Positions 1-10,800 of a stretch of DNA of 64,000 bases are shown here, piece by piece. The DNA is taken from positions 1 to 64,000 of the forward strand of contig NZ_JBHZAH010000004.1 of assembly GCF_042754225.1 (NCBI RefSeq), read 5' to 3'. Origin of the DNA: Rhodococcus_G sp042754225. Lineage in GTDB: Bacteria; Actinomycetota; Actinomycetes; Mycobacteriales; Mycobacteriaceae. Numbering within the stretch: the first letter of the stretch is position 1; every line of letters starts with the position of its first letter. The position numbers were made by a program, and so were the translations under genes. A model generated the notes under the pieces. It saw only the letters and a program-made list of their open reading frames with translations, searched no databases and had not been told where the DNA came from.

Positions 1-17
1 CATCGTTTGCGGTTCCG

Positions 18-1016
18 CTAGCGCCGCGCGAACACCGCCGGCTCGGTGCCCGGCACCTGGCCGACCTGCTCGCGCGCGACGAGGTGTCGCAGGTGCGCGG
101 CCGCCTCGGACAGCGCCATGCCCTTGGCCATCGGGTGGAAGTTCTCCCACGGCCGGTACCACTTCATCCGCTGCGCGACCTCCCACACGGTGATCTGGTC
201 GTCGCCGAACGCGTCGAGCAGGTGGGTGAGCCGCTCCTCGTGGTGGTCGATCAGCTCGCCCGCACGGCCGGCGACGTCGTCGATGGGCAGCCCGTGTGCG
301 CCGAGGCCGCGGGTCACCTCCATCGACTGCACGCGGCGCAGCGAGTCCAGGAACTCGGCGAGCGCGTCGCGTTCCTCCAGCGGGTAGACGAAGTTCCCGA
401 CGTGCGGGGTGGTCTTCTGCAGCACGTGGTCGCCGGTGAACATCACGTCCGCGTCCTCGAGGTAGAAGCAGGCGTGACCGGGGGTGTGGCCGGGAGTGAA
501 GACCACCCGCAGCCCCCGGCCGGTGAGCGCGATCACCTCGTCGTCGGAGAGGATCCGGTCCGGCGCGGATCCCGGCCCGACCGGTGCGTCGCCGCCCGCC
601 GCGCCCGCGAACGCGTCCAGGTCCGCCTGTGCCGCGCCCGCCCGTGCCATGTTCGTCAGCTGGTAGTCCATCCATTCGGCGTCCCGGCCGGAGGACATCT
701 TCTCGAACAAGTCGTGATCCGCCTCGTGCATGGCGATCCACGCCCCGGACGCCTCGCGGACCCGCCCGCACAGGCCGGTGTGGTCCGGGTGGAAGTGGGT
801 GAGCACGACGCCCTCGACCTCGGATATCGAGTGCCCGACCGACTCGAGCCCACCGGTCAGGCCCTCCCAGCCCTCGTCGCCGTCCCAGCCGGCGTCGACC
901 AGGATCAGCCCGCCCGGCGACTCCATCGCGTAGACGAGCGTGCTGCCCAGGGGGTTGTGCGTCATGGGAACGGAAATCTGGAAGATGCCATCACCGATGG
1001 CTGCCGCGTCGACCAT
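18..1016 (-). CDS. MBL-fold metallo-hydrolase
   Basis: A 332-residue metallo-beta-lactamase-fold hydrolase, probably cytoplasmic because no signal peptide is seen. The zinc-binding signature THFHPDHTG lies near residues 73-81, with later metal-ligand motifs TPGHTPGH (about 174-181) and FTGDH (about 193-197). The C-terminal third is helical, as in the subgroup whose members carry an extra winged-helix-like tail and act on thioesters, lactones or glyoxalase-like substrates. The substrate cannot be read from sequence. The ATG at 1016 has a GAGG Shine-Dalgarno about 8 bases upstream. The gene stands alone next to a minus-strand kinase gene, and a palindrome lies just upstream of its start. Family assignment is firm; function is open. 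Confidence 0.9.
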   Translation of the reverse strand: MVDAAAIGDGIFQISVPMTHNPLGSTLVYAMESPGGLILVDAGWDGDEGWEGLTGGLESVGHSISEVEGVVLTHFHPDHTGLCGRVREASGAWIAMHEADHDLFEKMSSGRDAEWMDYQLTNMARAGAAQADLDAFAGAAGGDAPVGPGSAPDRILSDDEVIALTGRGLRVVFTPGHTPGHACFYLEDADVMFTGDHVLQKTTPHVGNFVYPLEERDALAEFLDSLRRVQSMEVTRGLGAHGLPIDDVAGRAGELIDHHEERLTHLLDAFGDDQITVWEVAQRMKWYRPWENFHPMAKGMALSEAAAHLRHLVAREQVGQVPGTEPAVFARR

Positions 1017-1027
1017 CTGACTACCTC

Positions 1028-1048
1028 GAAACTAGTGAAATAGGTTTC
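1028..1048. promoter_or_regulatory. Imperfect palindrome, candidate operator
   Basis: The arms GAAACTA and TAGGTTTC face each other across a short AT-rich centre, 12 bases upstream of the MBL hydrolase ATG. Position and shape fit a repressor site of the TetR kind. No cognate regulator is adjacent, so the role is inferred. Confidence 0.4.
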
Positions 1049-1108
1049 AAACTCTTTGATGGTCATCATTACCGGACGTCCGAGCGGTGGTCCACACCCG
1101 GGTCCCGG

Positions 1109-4100
1109 TCAACCACGGTTGCGCTCGACGACCCAGGCGGCGATCTGCGCCCGCGAGGTGAATCCCAGCTTGGCGAGGATGTGCTCGACGTGTCCCTCGG
1201 CGGTCCGCTGCGAGATCACGAGTTTGGCGGCGACGGCGCTGTTGGTCAGGCCCTCTGCGACGAGGCCTGCGACCTGCAGTTCGCGTCGGGTCAGGGCGGC
1301 TTTCTCCTTGGCGGCCGACGGCCGGGGTGGTTCGGTGGTCTCGGCGAGCACGTACGCGACGGCCTCGCCGAAGCTCGCGGATTCTCCCTTGCGGTAGTTC
1401 GCGTCGAACGACTTCGGCCCGAGCGCCTGACGGGTTCGTCGCTCGCACGCGTCGTGGAATTCGCGCAGGCTCGGGAGCGCGATGTTCGGCACACCCCCCG
1501 TCCGCCGCATGGCCTGAGCGCAGCCCAGCAAAACCGCGGCCCGCGGGTAGGCGTCGCCGGCCGCGGCGATCCAGGCCAGGCACTCGAGGCACGGTGCGGA
1601 GCCGAACGAGTCGTCGACGGATCGGAACAGTCGCACTGCCTGGTCGATCAGTGCGACGGCTCGCGCCGGCTCGGTCGCCCACACCGTCAACCCGAGCGTC
1701 CGCAGTGCCCACGCGCGGAACACGAGCTCGCCGCGAGGCTCGGTGATGTTCAGTACCTGTTCGAGGCAGTCGGCCGCCCTCACCGCGTGGCCGAGCAGTC
1801 CGTGGGCGACCTCGACACCGGTCAGGGTGACCACCCGCAGGAGGTGGTCGTCGGGCGGACACGTATCCAGGGCCGCATCGAAATGTGTTGCTGCGGTGGA
1901 TATGTCGCCCGACATCAGTGCCAGATTGCCGGCGGCGTAGAGCATGGTCGCGGTGGCGTCCGGGTCGTCGATGTCCGCCGCTGCCGCGCGTGCCCGATCG
2001 ACCCGTTCGGCTCCGGTCGGGACGTCGCCCTGAAACCCGTTGAGCACCGCGCCGAGGCTGATTGCTCGTACCCAGGCCGGGCCGCGCGGAACGCCCTCGA
2101 CGGCCAGCATTCGTTCGGTCCAGCGGGCGCCCTCGTTGATCTGACCGCTGGCGAGCCAGAAGGGGTACAGGGCCGCCGTGATGCGGAGACCGACCGCCAC
2201 GTCGTCGGGCTCCGCGATGCTGGCTTCCAGCGCCTCGCGGATGTTCTGTTGATCGAGTTGCAGCCGGGCGATCCAGTCCAGCTGGCGCGGTCCGATCCAG
2301 TCGGCTTCGGCCTTCAGCGCCAGGCGTTCGAACCAGTCGCGGTGACGGCGCCGCGTGGCCGCGCACTCGCCGGACTCCTCGAGCTTCTCGAGACCGTACT
2401 CGCGGAGGGTCTCCAGGAGTCGATACCGCCCCGCGGTCGCCGACTCCTCGCGAAGCAGGATCGACTTCTCCACCAGTGACGCGATCAGATCGAGAAGCAC
2501 GTCCGGTGTCAGGCCCGCGCCACAGACCTGCTCGACCGCGGTGAGTTCGAAGCTGCCCGCGAACACCGACAGGCGAGCCCACAATCGCTGCTCCTCGGGG
2601 GTGCACAGTTCGTGGCTCCAGTCGATGCACAGCCGGAGTGTCTGCTGCCGCGACGGGGCGGCGCGTCTGCCCCGGCTCAGCAGGGTGTAGCGGTCGGTGA
2701 GGCGCTGCAGGATCTGCTGGGGCGAGAGTGCCGGCAGTCGTCCGGCCGCCAGTTCGATCGGGAGCGGCAGGCCCTCGAGCCGGTGGCAGATCCCGGCCAC
2801 GGCGTCCATGTTGTCCTCGGTGAGCTCGAATCCGGGAAGCACCGCGACGGCGCGTTCGGCGAACAGCGTGACCGCGTCGTAGCTGGGCAGGCCCCCCAGG
2901 TCGAGCTGGCGGTCGGGCTCGGGCGCGGTCAGTGGCGGGACGCGGAGGGTCGCCTCCCCGCCGATGCCGAGCGACTCCCGGCTGGTGGCGAGGATGCGCA
3001 GGCCGGGGCACCGTTGCAGGAGGGCCCCGGCCAGCTCCGCGACCGCGTCGATCACCTGCTCGCAGTTGTCGAGCACCAGCAGGGTCTGACGCGGCTCGAG
3101 AAACTCCGCGAGGACCGCCTGCAGCGGCTGGAGCGAGAAGGACTTGAGCCCGAGGGTCGCGGCCACCACACCGACCAGCAGCGACCCGTCGCGAAGTTCA
3201 CCCAGCTCGATCAGCCACGCCCCGTCGGGGAAGCCGCGCTGGGTGCTCGACGCGATCCGCAGCGCGAGGCGGGTCTTGCCGACGCCACCGATTCCGGTGA
3301 GCGTCACCAGTCGGGCACTCGACATCAACTCCTTGGCCTCGGCCAGCTCGTTGCGACGGTTGACGAAACTCGTCAGCTCCGCGGGCAGGTTTCCCTTCCT
3401 GTTCCGGGTCGAGGGCCCGGTCGGCGAGCGCCCGCCGCCGGTCGACGGGCGCCGATCGCCGCGCTTCCGGGAGGGCGCGGACGTCAGCGCCATCTCGTCG
3501 ACGGGAAGGCCGTGGCGGAACTGGATCTCACGCAGTGCGTCGCCGAGCTGTGCGGCCGTGTGGCGAGCGTCCGGGTCCGTCGACATGGCGCGCTCGATGG
3601 TGGCCGCGACGTCGTCGGGAATGTCCAGTTCGCGCAGGTCCGGCACGGGCTGGCTGGTGATGCGCAGGAACTGCGCGACGACCTGCTCGCCGCTGCGCCG
3701 CTCGAAGGCCGCGTGCCCGGTGAGCGCGCAGAACAGCGTCGCGCCGAGCCCGTACACGTCCGCTGCGGGACTGGGCGGTCCGCCGTCGAGGACTTCGGGC
3801 GCGGTGAAGGCCGGCGTCGCGGTGAACGTGCCGATGGCGGTCTCGAACCCGCCGGAGATGTGTGCGATGCCGAAGTCGGTCAGCGCCGGCTCGCCGTAGT
3901 CGGTGAGCAGCACGTTCGCCGGCTTGACGTCGCGATGCAGGATGCCGAGCCGGTGTGCCGACTCCACCGCTCCGGCGAGCTTCACGCCGAACTGCAGTGC
4001 CTGCTCGAGTGGCAGGGGGCCGTCGTCGCGGATGTGGACATCCAGCGAACGCTGCGCGTGATAGGGCATCACGATGTACGGGCGGTCGCTCTCGGTGGTG

Positions 4101-4375
4101 CCGACCTGCAGGACGTTGACGATGTTGGGGTGCCCGGTGAGCCGGCCCATGGCGCGCTGCTCCCGGAGGAAGCGGGTCAGGTTCTCCTCGTCGAGGTCGG
4201 CGGTGAGCACCTTCACCGCTACGGTGCGGTCCAGTGGTGCCTGGGTGCACCGGTAGACGACGCCGAAGCCGCCGCGCCCGATCTCGGTCGCGTCGGTGAA
4301 TCCCGCGGCGTCGAGCTCCGACGTCACCGACGGGCTCACGCCGCGCTGAGTCGCGAACGGATCGCTTCCGGCCAT
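1109..4375 (-). CDS. Ser/Thr kinase - NB-ARC/MalT-like ATPase - LuxR regulator
   Basis: A 1088-residue signalling protein in three blocks. The N-terminal Hanks-type kinase shows the glycine loop IGRGGFGVV (about 33-41), VAVKVL with the catalytic lysine, HRDVKPANVLL, DFG and APE. The middle is a STAND-type ATPase with Walker A TGIGGVGKT and Walker B LLVLDNCEQ, then helical TPR-like repeats. The last about 65 residues are a LuxR helix-turn-helix starting LTRRELQVAGLVAEGLTN. Mycobacterial PknK shares the kinase plus MalT-like layout. By family logic it would couple an activating signal and phosphorylation to DNA binding. It is monocistronic and divergent from recC across about 230 bp. All catalytic motifs appear intact. 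No membrane segment is seen, so it is cytosolic. Confidence 0.9.
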   Translation of the reverse strand: MAGSDPFATQRGVSPSVTSELDAAGFTDATEIGRGGFGVVYRCTQAPLDRTVAVKVLTADLDEENLTRFLREQRAMGRLTGHPNIVNVLQVGTTESDRPYIVMPYHAQRSLDVHIRDDGPLPLEQALQFGVKLAGAVESAHRLGILHRDVKPANVLLTDYGEPALTDFGIAHISGGFETAIGTFTATPAFTAPEVLDGGPPSPAADVYGLGATLFCALTGHAAFERRSGEQVVAQFLRITSQPVPDLRELDIPDDVAATIERAMSTDPDARHTAAQLGDALREIQFRHGLPVDEMALTSAPSRKRGDRRPSTGGGRSPTGPSTRNRKGNLPAELTSFVNRRNELAEAKELMSSARLVTLTGIGGVGKTRLALRIASSTQRGFPDGAWLIELGELRDGSLLVGVVAATLGLKSFSLQPLQAVLAEFLEPRQTLLVLDNCEQVIDAVAELAGALLQRCPGLRILATSRESLGIGGEATLRVPPLTAPEPDRQLDLGGLPSYDAVTLFAERAVAVLPGFELTEDNMDAVAGICHRLEGLPLPIELAAGRLPALSPQQILQRLTDRYTLLSRGRRAAPSRQQTLRLCIDWSHELCTPEEQRLWARLSVFAGSFELTAVEQVCGAGLTPDVLLDLIASLVEKSILLREESATAGRYRLLETLREYGLEKLEESGECAATRRRHRDWFERLALKAEADWIGPRQLDWIARLQLDQQNIREALEASIAEPDDVAVGLRITAALYPFWLASGQINEGARWTERMLAVEGVPRGPAWVRAISLGAVLNGFQGDVPTGAERVDRARAAAADIDDPDATATMLYAAGNLALMSGDISTAATHFDAALDTCPPDDHLLRVVTLTGVEVAHGLLGHAVRAADCLEQVLNITEPRGELVFRAWALRTLGLTVWATEPARAVALIDQAVRLFRSVDDSFGSAPCLECLAWIAAAGDAYPRAAVLLGCAQAMRRTGGVPNIALPSLREFHDACERRTRQALGPKSFDANYRKGESASFGEAVAYVLAETTEPPRPSAAKEKAALTRRELQVAGLVAEGLTNSAVAAKLVISQRTAEGHVEHILAKLGFTSRAQIAAWVVERNRG

Positions 4376-4607
4376 CGGTCAGGCCGATCCGTCGCGCGGA
4401 GGACGTCCTCGAGGATGCGGCACGGCACTCACCTCATGGCAGGTTCTGGAATTCCATACTGCCACCCGATTCGGGGTGCATACCAGCGGCCGGCTGGCGC
4501 CGCCACCGCGCGCTTGATCGTTCCTCCTGTCGGAGCGCTGTGGTAAGCCTGTCGCATCGTCGACCTCCACCGGTCGGCACGCAGGCAGGGCGACGGGGGG
4601 AGCTGGG

Positions 4608-7600
4608 TTGCTGACGCTGCACCGGGCCGAACGCACGGACACACTCGCCGCTGCGCTCGCCGGCGTGCTGGCGGCCCCGCTGCCGGACCCCTTCGCACGC
4701 GAGGTGATCGCGGTGCCCGCCAAGGGCGTCGAACGCTGGCTCACCCAACGCCTCTCGCACACGCTCGGCGCGGCCGTCCCCCTCGAGGGGGAGGTGCCTC
4801 CAGCGGACGGGGTGGCGGCGAACATCGACTTCCCTCCGCCGTCCCGCCTGGTGGCCGAGGCGCTCGCCGTCGCAACCGGGGTGAGCGCGGACGACGACCC
4901 GTGGGACACCGGCCGGGTGCTCTGGACGCTGCTGGAAGTGGTCGACGACAGCCTCGACGAGCCCTGGTGCGCGGTGCTGGCCCGGCATCTCGGGCACGGC
5001 GCCGACGACCACCGCGGCGGCCGCCGCTACGGCACCGCCGCGCACCTGGCCGAATTGTTCCGCAGCTACGGAGCGCAACGCCCGGCGATGCTGGTGGACT
5101 GGGCGGCCGGACGCGACACCGACGGCACCGGTGGACCGCTCGACGACGACCTGCGCTGGCAGGCGCAGCTGTGGCGCCGGCTGCGGGAGCGGATCGGCAG
5201 CCCCAGCCCGGCGGAGCGGCTCGAGGGCGCCTGCGACCGGCTGCGCGCCGAACCCGCACTCGTCGACCTGCCCGCCCGGCTGTCGCTGTTCGGGCCCACC
5301 CGCCTGACCGCCGACCAGCTCGCCGTGCTGTCCGCGCTCGGTGCGAACCGCGATGTGCACCTGTGGGTTTCGCATCCGAGCCCGGCGATGTGGTCGGCTC
5401 TCGCCGACGCGGCGCCACCCGCGACCCGCGCCGAGGACGACCGTGCGTTGACGGTCGCGCACCCGCTGCTCGCCGGCCTCTCCCGCGACGTCCGGGAACT
5501 GCAGGCCCGACTTTCGGGGCTCGACCTCACCGCCGTCCACCACGCCGCGGCGGCGCTGCCGGACACGCTGCTCGGCCGGCTGCAGGCGGACATCGCCGCC
5601 GACCGGGCGCCCGCCCGGACCGGGCCGGCCGACGACACCGTGCAGATCCACTCCTGCCACGGCCCGGCCCGCCAGGTCGAGGAACTGCGGGAGTCCCTGC
5701 TGCACCTGTTCCAGGACGACCCGGGGCTCGAGCCCCGCGACGTGCTCGTCATGTGCCCCGACGTCGAGTCCTACGCTCCGCTGATCCGGGCCGCGTTCGG
5801 GCAGGACGCGCTCGGCCACCCCGGGCACCGGCTCCGCGTGCGGCTCGCCGACCGTGCGCTGCACCAGACCAATCCGGTTCTCGCCGTGGTGGGTTCGCTG
5901 CTCGACCTCGCCGACGGCCGCGTCACCGCCAGCCAGGTCCTCGACCTGCTCGCGACCGCCCCGGTCCGGCGCCGCTTCCGCTTCGACGAGGACGACGTCG
6001 AACGCATCCGGGAGTGGACCTCGGTGGCGGGCGCGCGGTGGGGGATCGGGCGTCGTCAACGGTCCGCGTACGGGCTGGACGGCTTCGCGCAGAACACCTT
6101 CGCCGCCGCGCTCGACCGGATCCTGCTCGGCGCGGCCGCCGACGAGTCCGACGGCGCCTGGCTCGACCTCGCGCTGCCCCTCGACGACGTCGACAGCAAC
6201 GACATCGACCTCGCCGGCCGGTTCGCCGAGTTCGTCGACCGCCTCGACGTCGCGCTGCGGGGCCTCGCCGGGCCGCAACCGGTGCCGATGTGGTCGGCGG
6301 CGCTGGCCCGCGCCCTCGACCTGCTCGTCGACACGACCCCCGCCGACTCCTGGCAGCTCGGGCAGGCGTCGCGGGAGGTGGGCGAGTCGCTCGAGAACGG
6401 CGGGCAGGTGGTCCTGCGGCTCGCCGACGTCCGATCGATGCTCGCGAGCCGCCTCGCCGGGCGCCCGACCCGCGCCAACTTCCGCACCGGCGAACTGACC
6501 GTGTGCACCATGGTCCCGATGCGGTCCGTGCCGCACCGGGTGGTGATCCTGCTCGGCCTCGACGACGAGGTCTTCCCCCGCTCGGCCGGGGTCGACGGCG
6601 ACGACGTGCTGGCCCGCACACCGCTTCTCGGGGAACGAGATCCGCGCAGCGAGGACCGGCAGCTGCTGCTCGACGCGATCATGTCCGCCGGGGAGAAGCT
6701 GCTGCTGTTCTACACCGGATCGGACCCGGTGACCGGCGCGACGAGGCCGCCCGCGATCCCGCTCAGCGAACTCCGCGACGTGGTCGAGTCGATGGTCGGG
6801 GCGGACGGGATCGACGCCGTCGTGACCCGGCACCCCCTGCAGCCGTTCGACGCCCGCAACTTCCGCCCGGAGGCGCCGCGCAGCTTCGACCGGGCGGCGC
6901 TGGCCGGGGCGCGGGCCGCGCGGCACCCCGTCGTCGCCGAGACCCGTTTCCTGGCAAGGCCGCTCGCGCCCCCGACGCCCGGGGACGTGGACCTGGCGGA
7001 TCTGATCGCGTTCCTCGTGCACCCCACCCGCGGCTTCCTGCGTCAGCGTCTCGGCATGGCCGTGCCCGAACTCGACGAGGACCTCGCCGACGCGCTCGAC
7101 GTGGCACTGGATCCGCTCGCGCGCTGGGACCTGGGGCAGCGGATGCTCGACGCCCGACTGTCGGGCGTCGCGCTGGCCGACTTCCGGTCCGCGGAGTGGC
7201 GCCGCGGCACCCTGCCGCCGTTCCACCTCGGCGAGTCCGAGCTCGGCGGCGTCGAGCAGGCGGTCGAGGCACTGGTCGGGGTGAGTCGCGACGTGCACGT
7301 CGGCAGGCCCGAAACCGTCGATGTGGACGTCGATCTCGGTTCGGGGCGGCGGCTCACCGGGACGGTCGGCGGCGTGCACGGCACCGTCGTCGCCCGTACC
7401 TCGTATTCGCGGCTCGCGCCCAAGCACCGGCTCGAGGCGTGGGCGGCGCTGCTCGCCGTCGCCGCCTCCGCTCACGCCGACCGGGGGGAGTGGCGCGCGG
7501 TCACCACGGGCCGCGGCCAGTTCCGCAGGCCCGCCTGGCGGTCCACGCTCACCGCACCCGTCGACCCGCTCGCGCAGCTGCGGGCGCTGGTCGCCCTGCG

Positions 7601-7895
7601 CGACCGCGGCCTGCACGCCCCGCTGCCCGTCGCGACCGGGGCGTCGGCCGTCTACGCCGAACGTCGCGCCGGCGGTGCCAGCGTCGAGATGGCCCTCGAC
7701 GCCGCCGCGAAGGAGTGGGGCGGCGACTTCGGCGACGGCAAGGACCGGCACATCGGCTACGTCCACGGGGCCGCGCCCGCGATGCGCGTGCTCACCGCGG
7801 AAGCGGCGCCCGGCAGCGAGGAGACGCGCTTCGGGGCGGAGGCCAGGGCGCTGTGGGAACCGCTGCTCGCGGCGGAAGTGCAGGGGCAGCCGTGA
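4608..7895 (+). CDS. recC: Exodeoxyribonuclease V subunit gamma (RecC)
   Basis: A 1095-residue RecC subunit of the RecBCD helicase-nuclease that resects double-strand breaks. The N-terminus LLTLHRAERTDTLAAAL followed by VPAKGVERWLTQRLS is typical of RecC. Later the inactive-helicase segment HSCHGPARQVEELRESLLHLF, the DDEVFPRS stretch and the C-terminal dead-nuclease region match the family order. Length is close to E. coli RecC (about 1120 aa). The start is a TTG at 4608, a few bases after a GGGGGAG Shine-Dalgarno. Its stop overlaps the recB start by 4 bases, so translational coupling is likely. First gene of a three-gene recCBD operon, divergent from the kinase regulator gene. Confidence 0.92.
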   Translation: MLTLHRAERTDTLAAALAGVLAAPLPDPFAREVIAVPAKGVERWLTQRLSHTLGAAVPLEGEVPPADGVAANIDFPPPSRLVAEALAVATGVSADDDPWDTGRVLWTLLEVVDDSLDEPWCAVLARHLGHGADDHRGGRRYGTAAHLAELFRSYGAQRPAMLVDWAAGRDTDGTGGPLDDDLRWQAQLWRRLRERIGSPSPAERLEGACDRLRAEPALVDLPARLSLFGPTRLTADQLAVLSALGANRDVHLWVSHPSPAMWSALADAAPPATRAEDDRALTVAHPLLAGLSRDVRELQARLSGLDLTAVHHAAAALPDTLLGRLQADIAADRAPARTGPADDTVQIHSCHGPARQVEELRESLLHLFQDDPGLEPRDVLVMCPDVESYAPLIRAAFGQDALGHPGHRLRVRLADRALHQTNPVLAVVGSLLDLADGRVTASQVLDLLATAPVRRRFRFDEDDVERIREWTSVAGARWGIGRRQRSAYGLDGFAQNTFAAALDRILLGAAADESDGAWLDLALPLDDVDSNDIDLAGRFAEFVDRLDVALRGLAGPQPVPMWSAALARALDLLVDTTPADSWQLGQASREVGESLENGGQVVLRLADVRSMLASRLAGRPTRANFRTGELTVCTMVPMRSVPHRVVILLGLDDEVFPRSAGVDGDDVLARTPLLGERDPRSEDRQLLLDAIMSAGEKLLLFYTGSDPVTGATRPPAIPLSELRDVVESMVGADGIDAVVTRHPLQPFDARNFRPEAPRSFDRAALAGARAARHPVVAETRFLARPLAPPTPGDVDLADLIAFLVHPTRGFLRQRLGMAVPELDEDLADALDVALDPLARWDLGQRMLDARLSGVALADFRSAEWRRGTLPPFHLGESELGGVEQAVEALVGVSRDVHVGRPETVDVDVDLGSGRRLTGTVGGVHGTVVARTSYSRLAPKHRLEAWAALLAVAASAHADRGEWRAVTTGRGQFRRPAWRSTLTAPVDPLAQLRALVALRDRGLHAPLPVATGASAVYAERRAGGASVEMALDAAAKEWGGDFGDGKDRHIGYVHGAAPAMRVLTAEAAPGSEETRFGAEARALWEPLLAAEVQGQP

Positions 7896-10800
7896 CCGGG
7901 ACCCGCACCTTCGACCTGTGCGGCCCGCTGCCGCACGGCACCACCGTGCTCGAGGCCAGCGCCGGTACCGGCAAGACCTACGCCATCGTGGGCCTGGCCG
8001 CGCGGTTCGTCGCCGAGGCGGGGGTGGACCTCGCCGACCTGCTGCTCGTCACGTTCAGCCGCGCCGCCACCAAGGAACTGCGGGAGCGGACCCGGCAGCG
8101 GTTCGCCTCCGCCGCAGCGGCACTGGCGGACCCGGAGGCCGCTCGCCGGAGCCCCGAGCCGCTGATCGCGCACCTGGCCGCCGTCCCCGACGGCGAGGTC
8201 GCGGTGCGCAGGCGGCGACTGCTCCACTCGCTGTCCGACTTCGACGCCGCCACCATCGTCACCACGCACAGCTTCTGTCAGCGGGTCCTCGACGGGCTCG
8301 GCGTCGCCGGTGAACGCGACCCCGACGCGGTGCTCGTCGAGGAGGCCGACGACCTGGTCACCGACGTGATCGGCGACCTGTACCTGCGCGAGCACGGCCG
8401 CTCGCCGGCGCTGCTCGGGCCGGCCGAGGCGCGCAAGGCCGCGAAGGCCGCGGTCTTCGACGGGCAGGCGATCCTCGCGCCGGAGGAGGCGGACGGCACC
8501 GCGGCGGGGGAGGCGGTCGGGTTCGCGACCGCGGTGCGCGCGGAGGTGTTGCGCCGCAAGAGGATGACCGGACTGCGCGACTTCGACGACCTGCCGCTGC
8601 TGCTGCACGGCGTGCTCGCCGACCGGGAGCACGGCGAGGCCGCGTGCCGACGGATCCGGGACCGCTACCGGGTGGTCCTCGTCGACGAGTTCCAGGACAC
8701 CGACCCGCTGCAGTGGGACATCCTGCGCCGCACCTTCCACGGCGCCGCGGCGGGAGGGGACGCGGCCCGCGCGCTGGTGCTGGTCGGCGATCCCAAGCAG
8801 GCCATCTACGCCTTCCGGGGCGCCGAGGTGCTCGCCTACCTGGACGCGGTCCGGTCCGCGGACAGCCACCAGGAACTGACCACCAACTGGCGCAGCGACC
8901 GCCCGGTGATCGACGCGCTGACGCACCTGCACGGCGGCGCCGCGCTCGGCCACCCGGACATCGTCGTGCACCCGGTCGGGGCGAACCACCCGGCGTCGCG
9001 GCTGCCCACCCTGCCGCCGCTGCGCCTGCGCTACCTGCCGCGGGCCGGCGCGGGGCCTGTGGGCAAGTCCGGGTTCCCGTCGGTCGGACCGCTGCGCGGC
9101 CGGGTCGCCGCCGACCTCGCCGCGGACGTCGTCGCGCTGCTGCGCCGCGGCGACCCGCTCGACCTCGGCGCCGGACCGCGACCGGTCGCGCCCGGGGACG
9201 TCGCGGTGCTGGTGCGCACCAACGCGCAGATCGCCCTCGTGCACGACGCCCTCGACCGGGCCGGGGTCCCGTCGGTGCTGGCGGGCGGGGCCAGCGTGTT
9301 CTCCACGTCCGCCGCGCGGGACTGGCTGTGGGTGCTGCAGGCGGTCGAGCAGCCGCACCGCGCCCCCCGGGTCCGGCTCGCCGCCCTGACCCCGCTGTTC
9401 GGGCACACCGCGACGGTGCTCGACGACCGCGGCGACGAGCTGGTCGCCGAGGTCGGGGCTCGGCTCCGGGAGCTGTCCCTCGTGTTCGAACAGTCCGGCT
9501 TCGCCGCGCTGTTCGAAAGGCTCTCGGCGGCAGGGGAGTTGGAGGCGCGACTGCTGGCGGTCCACGGTGGCGAACGGTCCCTCACCGACCTGCGGCACAT
9601 CGCGCAGCTGCTCAACGCCGTCGCGGTCGACGAGTCGCTGGGCCTGACCGCGCTCACCCGCTGGCTCACCGAGCGGATGAAGGACCCCACCTCCGGGGTG
9701 GTGGACCGCAGCCGCCGGCTCGACAGCGACGCCGCCGCCGTGCAGATCGCGACGGTGCACGCCAGCAAGGGCCTCGAGTACCCGATCGTGTACCTGCCGT
9801 TCGGGTGGGACGCGGCCAAGAAGTCGGTGCCGGACCGGCTGCTGCTGCACGACGACGACGGCCGGCGCATCCTCGACGTCGGGGGCGAGGGCAGTCCGGG
9901 GTACGCGCAGCGCAGGAAGAAGCACGAGACGGAGGAGGCGGGGGAGGAGCTGCGGCTGCTCTACGTCGCGCTCACCCGCGCGAAGTGCCACCTGGTGCTG
10001 TGGTGGGCGCCGAGCTTCTCGACCGCCGGTTCGCCGCTGCACCGGATGCTGCTCGGTCGCAGGCCCGGCGAGCTGGCCGTGCCGCTGCGGTCCGGGGTGC
10101 CCGCCGACCCGGTTGTCGCCGAACAACTCTCCGGCTGGGCGGCGTCCGCCGGGGACGTCGCGAGGGCGGAGCCGGTCGGGGCGGACCCGATCGCCGTCGA
10201 GGAGTGGTTCCCGGTGTCCGGGGAGGCGGGGAAGCTCGAGGCGGCCCGTTTCGACCGCGCGCTCGACTTCCGCTGGCGCCGCACGTCCTACTCGGCGCTC
10301 ACCGCGTCCGCGCACGACGCACACGCCCCCGCGGCCTCCGGCGTGGGCAGCGAGGTCGAGGACGGCGGCACGGACGACGAACCGGACGAGCCGCCGCTGC
10401 GACTGCCCGCCGGCTCGGGCATCGCGTCGCCGATGAACGGGCTGCCCGCCGGGGCGGTGTTCGGCACCCTCGTGCACGCGGTGCTCGAGATCGTCGACAC
10501 CGCCGCGGCGGACCTCGACGCGGAACTGCTGCGCTGCTGCCGCGAGACGACCGCCGGTCAGCTGTCGTCCGTGGATCCCGAGCAGTTGGCGGTCGCGTTG
10601 GCGCCGGTGCTGCGGACCCCGCTCGCGGCGGGCGCGCGCACCCTCGCCGACATCGCACCCGCGGACCGGTTGCCCGAACTCGACTTCGAACTGCCCCTGG
10701 CCGGCGGCGACGCACCCTCGGTGGAGGTGTTGCTCGGATCAGTGGCGGCACTGCTGCGCGCGCATCTGCCCGCCGGTGACGTGCTGGCCGGGTACGCGGA

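Noticed and set aside
4434..7766. Minus-strand 1110-codon frame opposite recC
   Set aside because: Typical antisense frame of GC-rich coding DNA (Arg, Gly, Val, Gln rich), with no recognisable domain. recC on the plus strand explains the sequence.
4901..7891. Long plus-strand frame upstream of recB
   Set aside because: It overlaps recC in a different frame and is Arg/Pro/Ala-rich without any family pattern. The recB protein begins at the GTG at 7892.
7757..10477. Minus-strand 906-codon frame opposite recB
   Set aside because: Antisense frame of recB with low-complexity composition. No start signal or motif.
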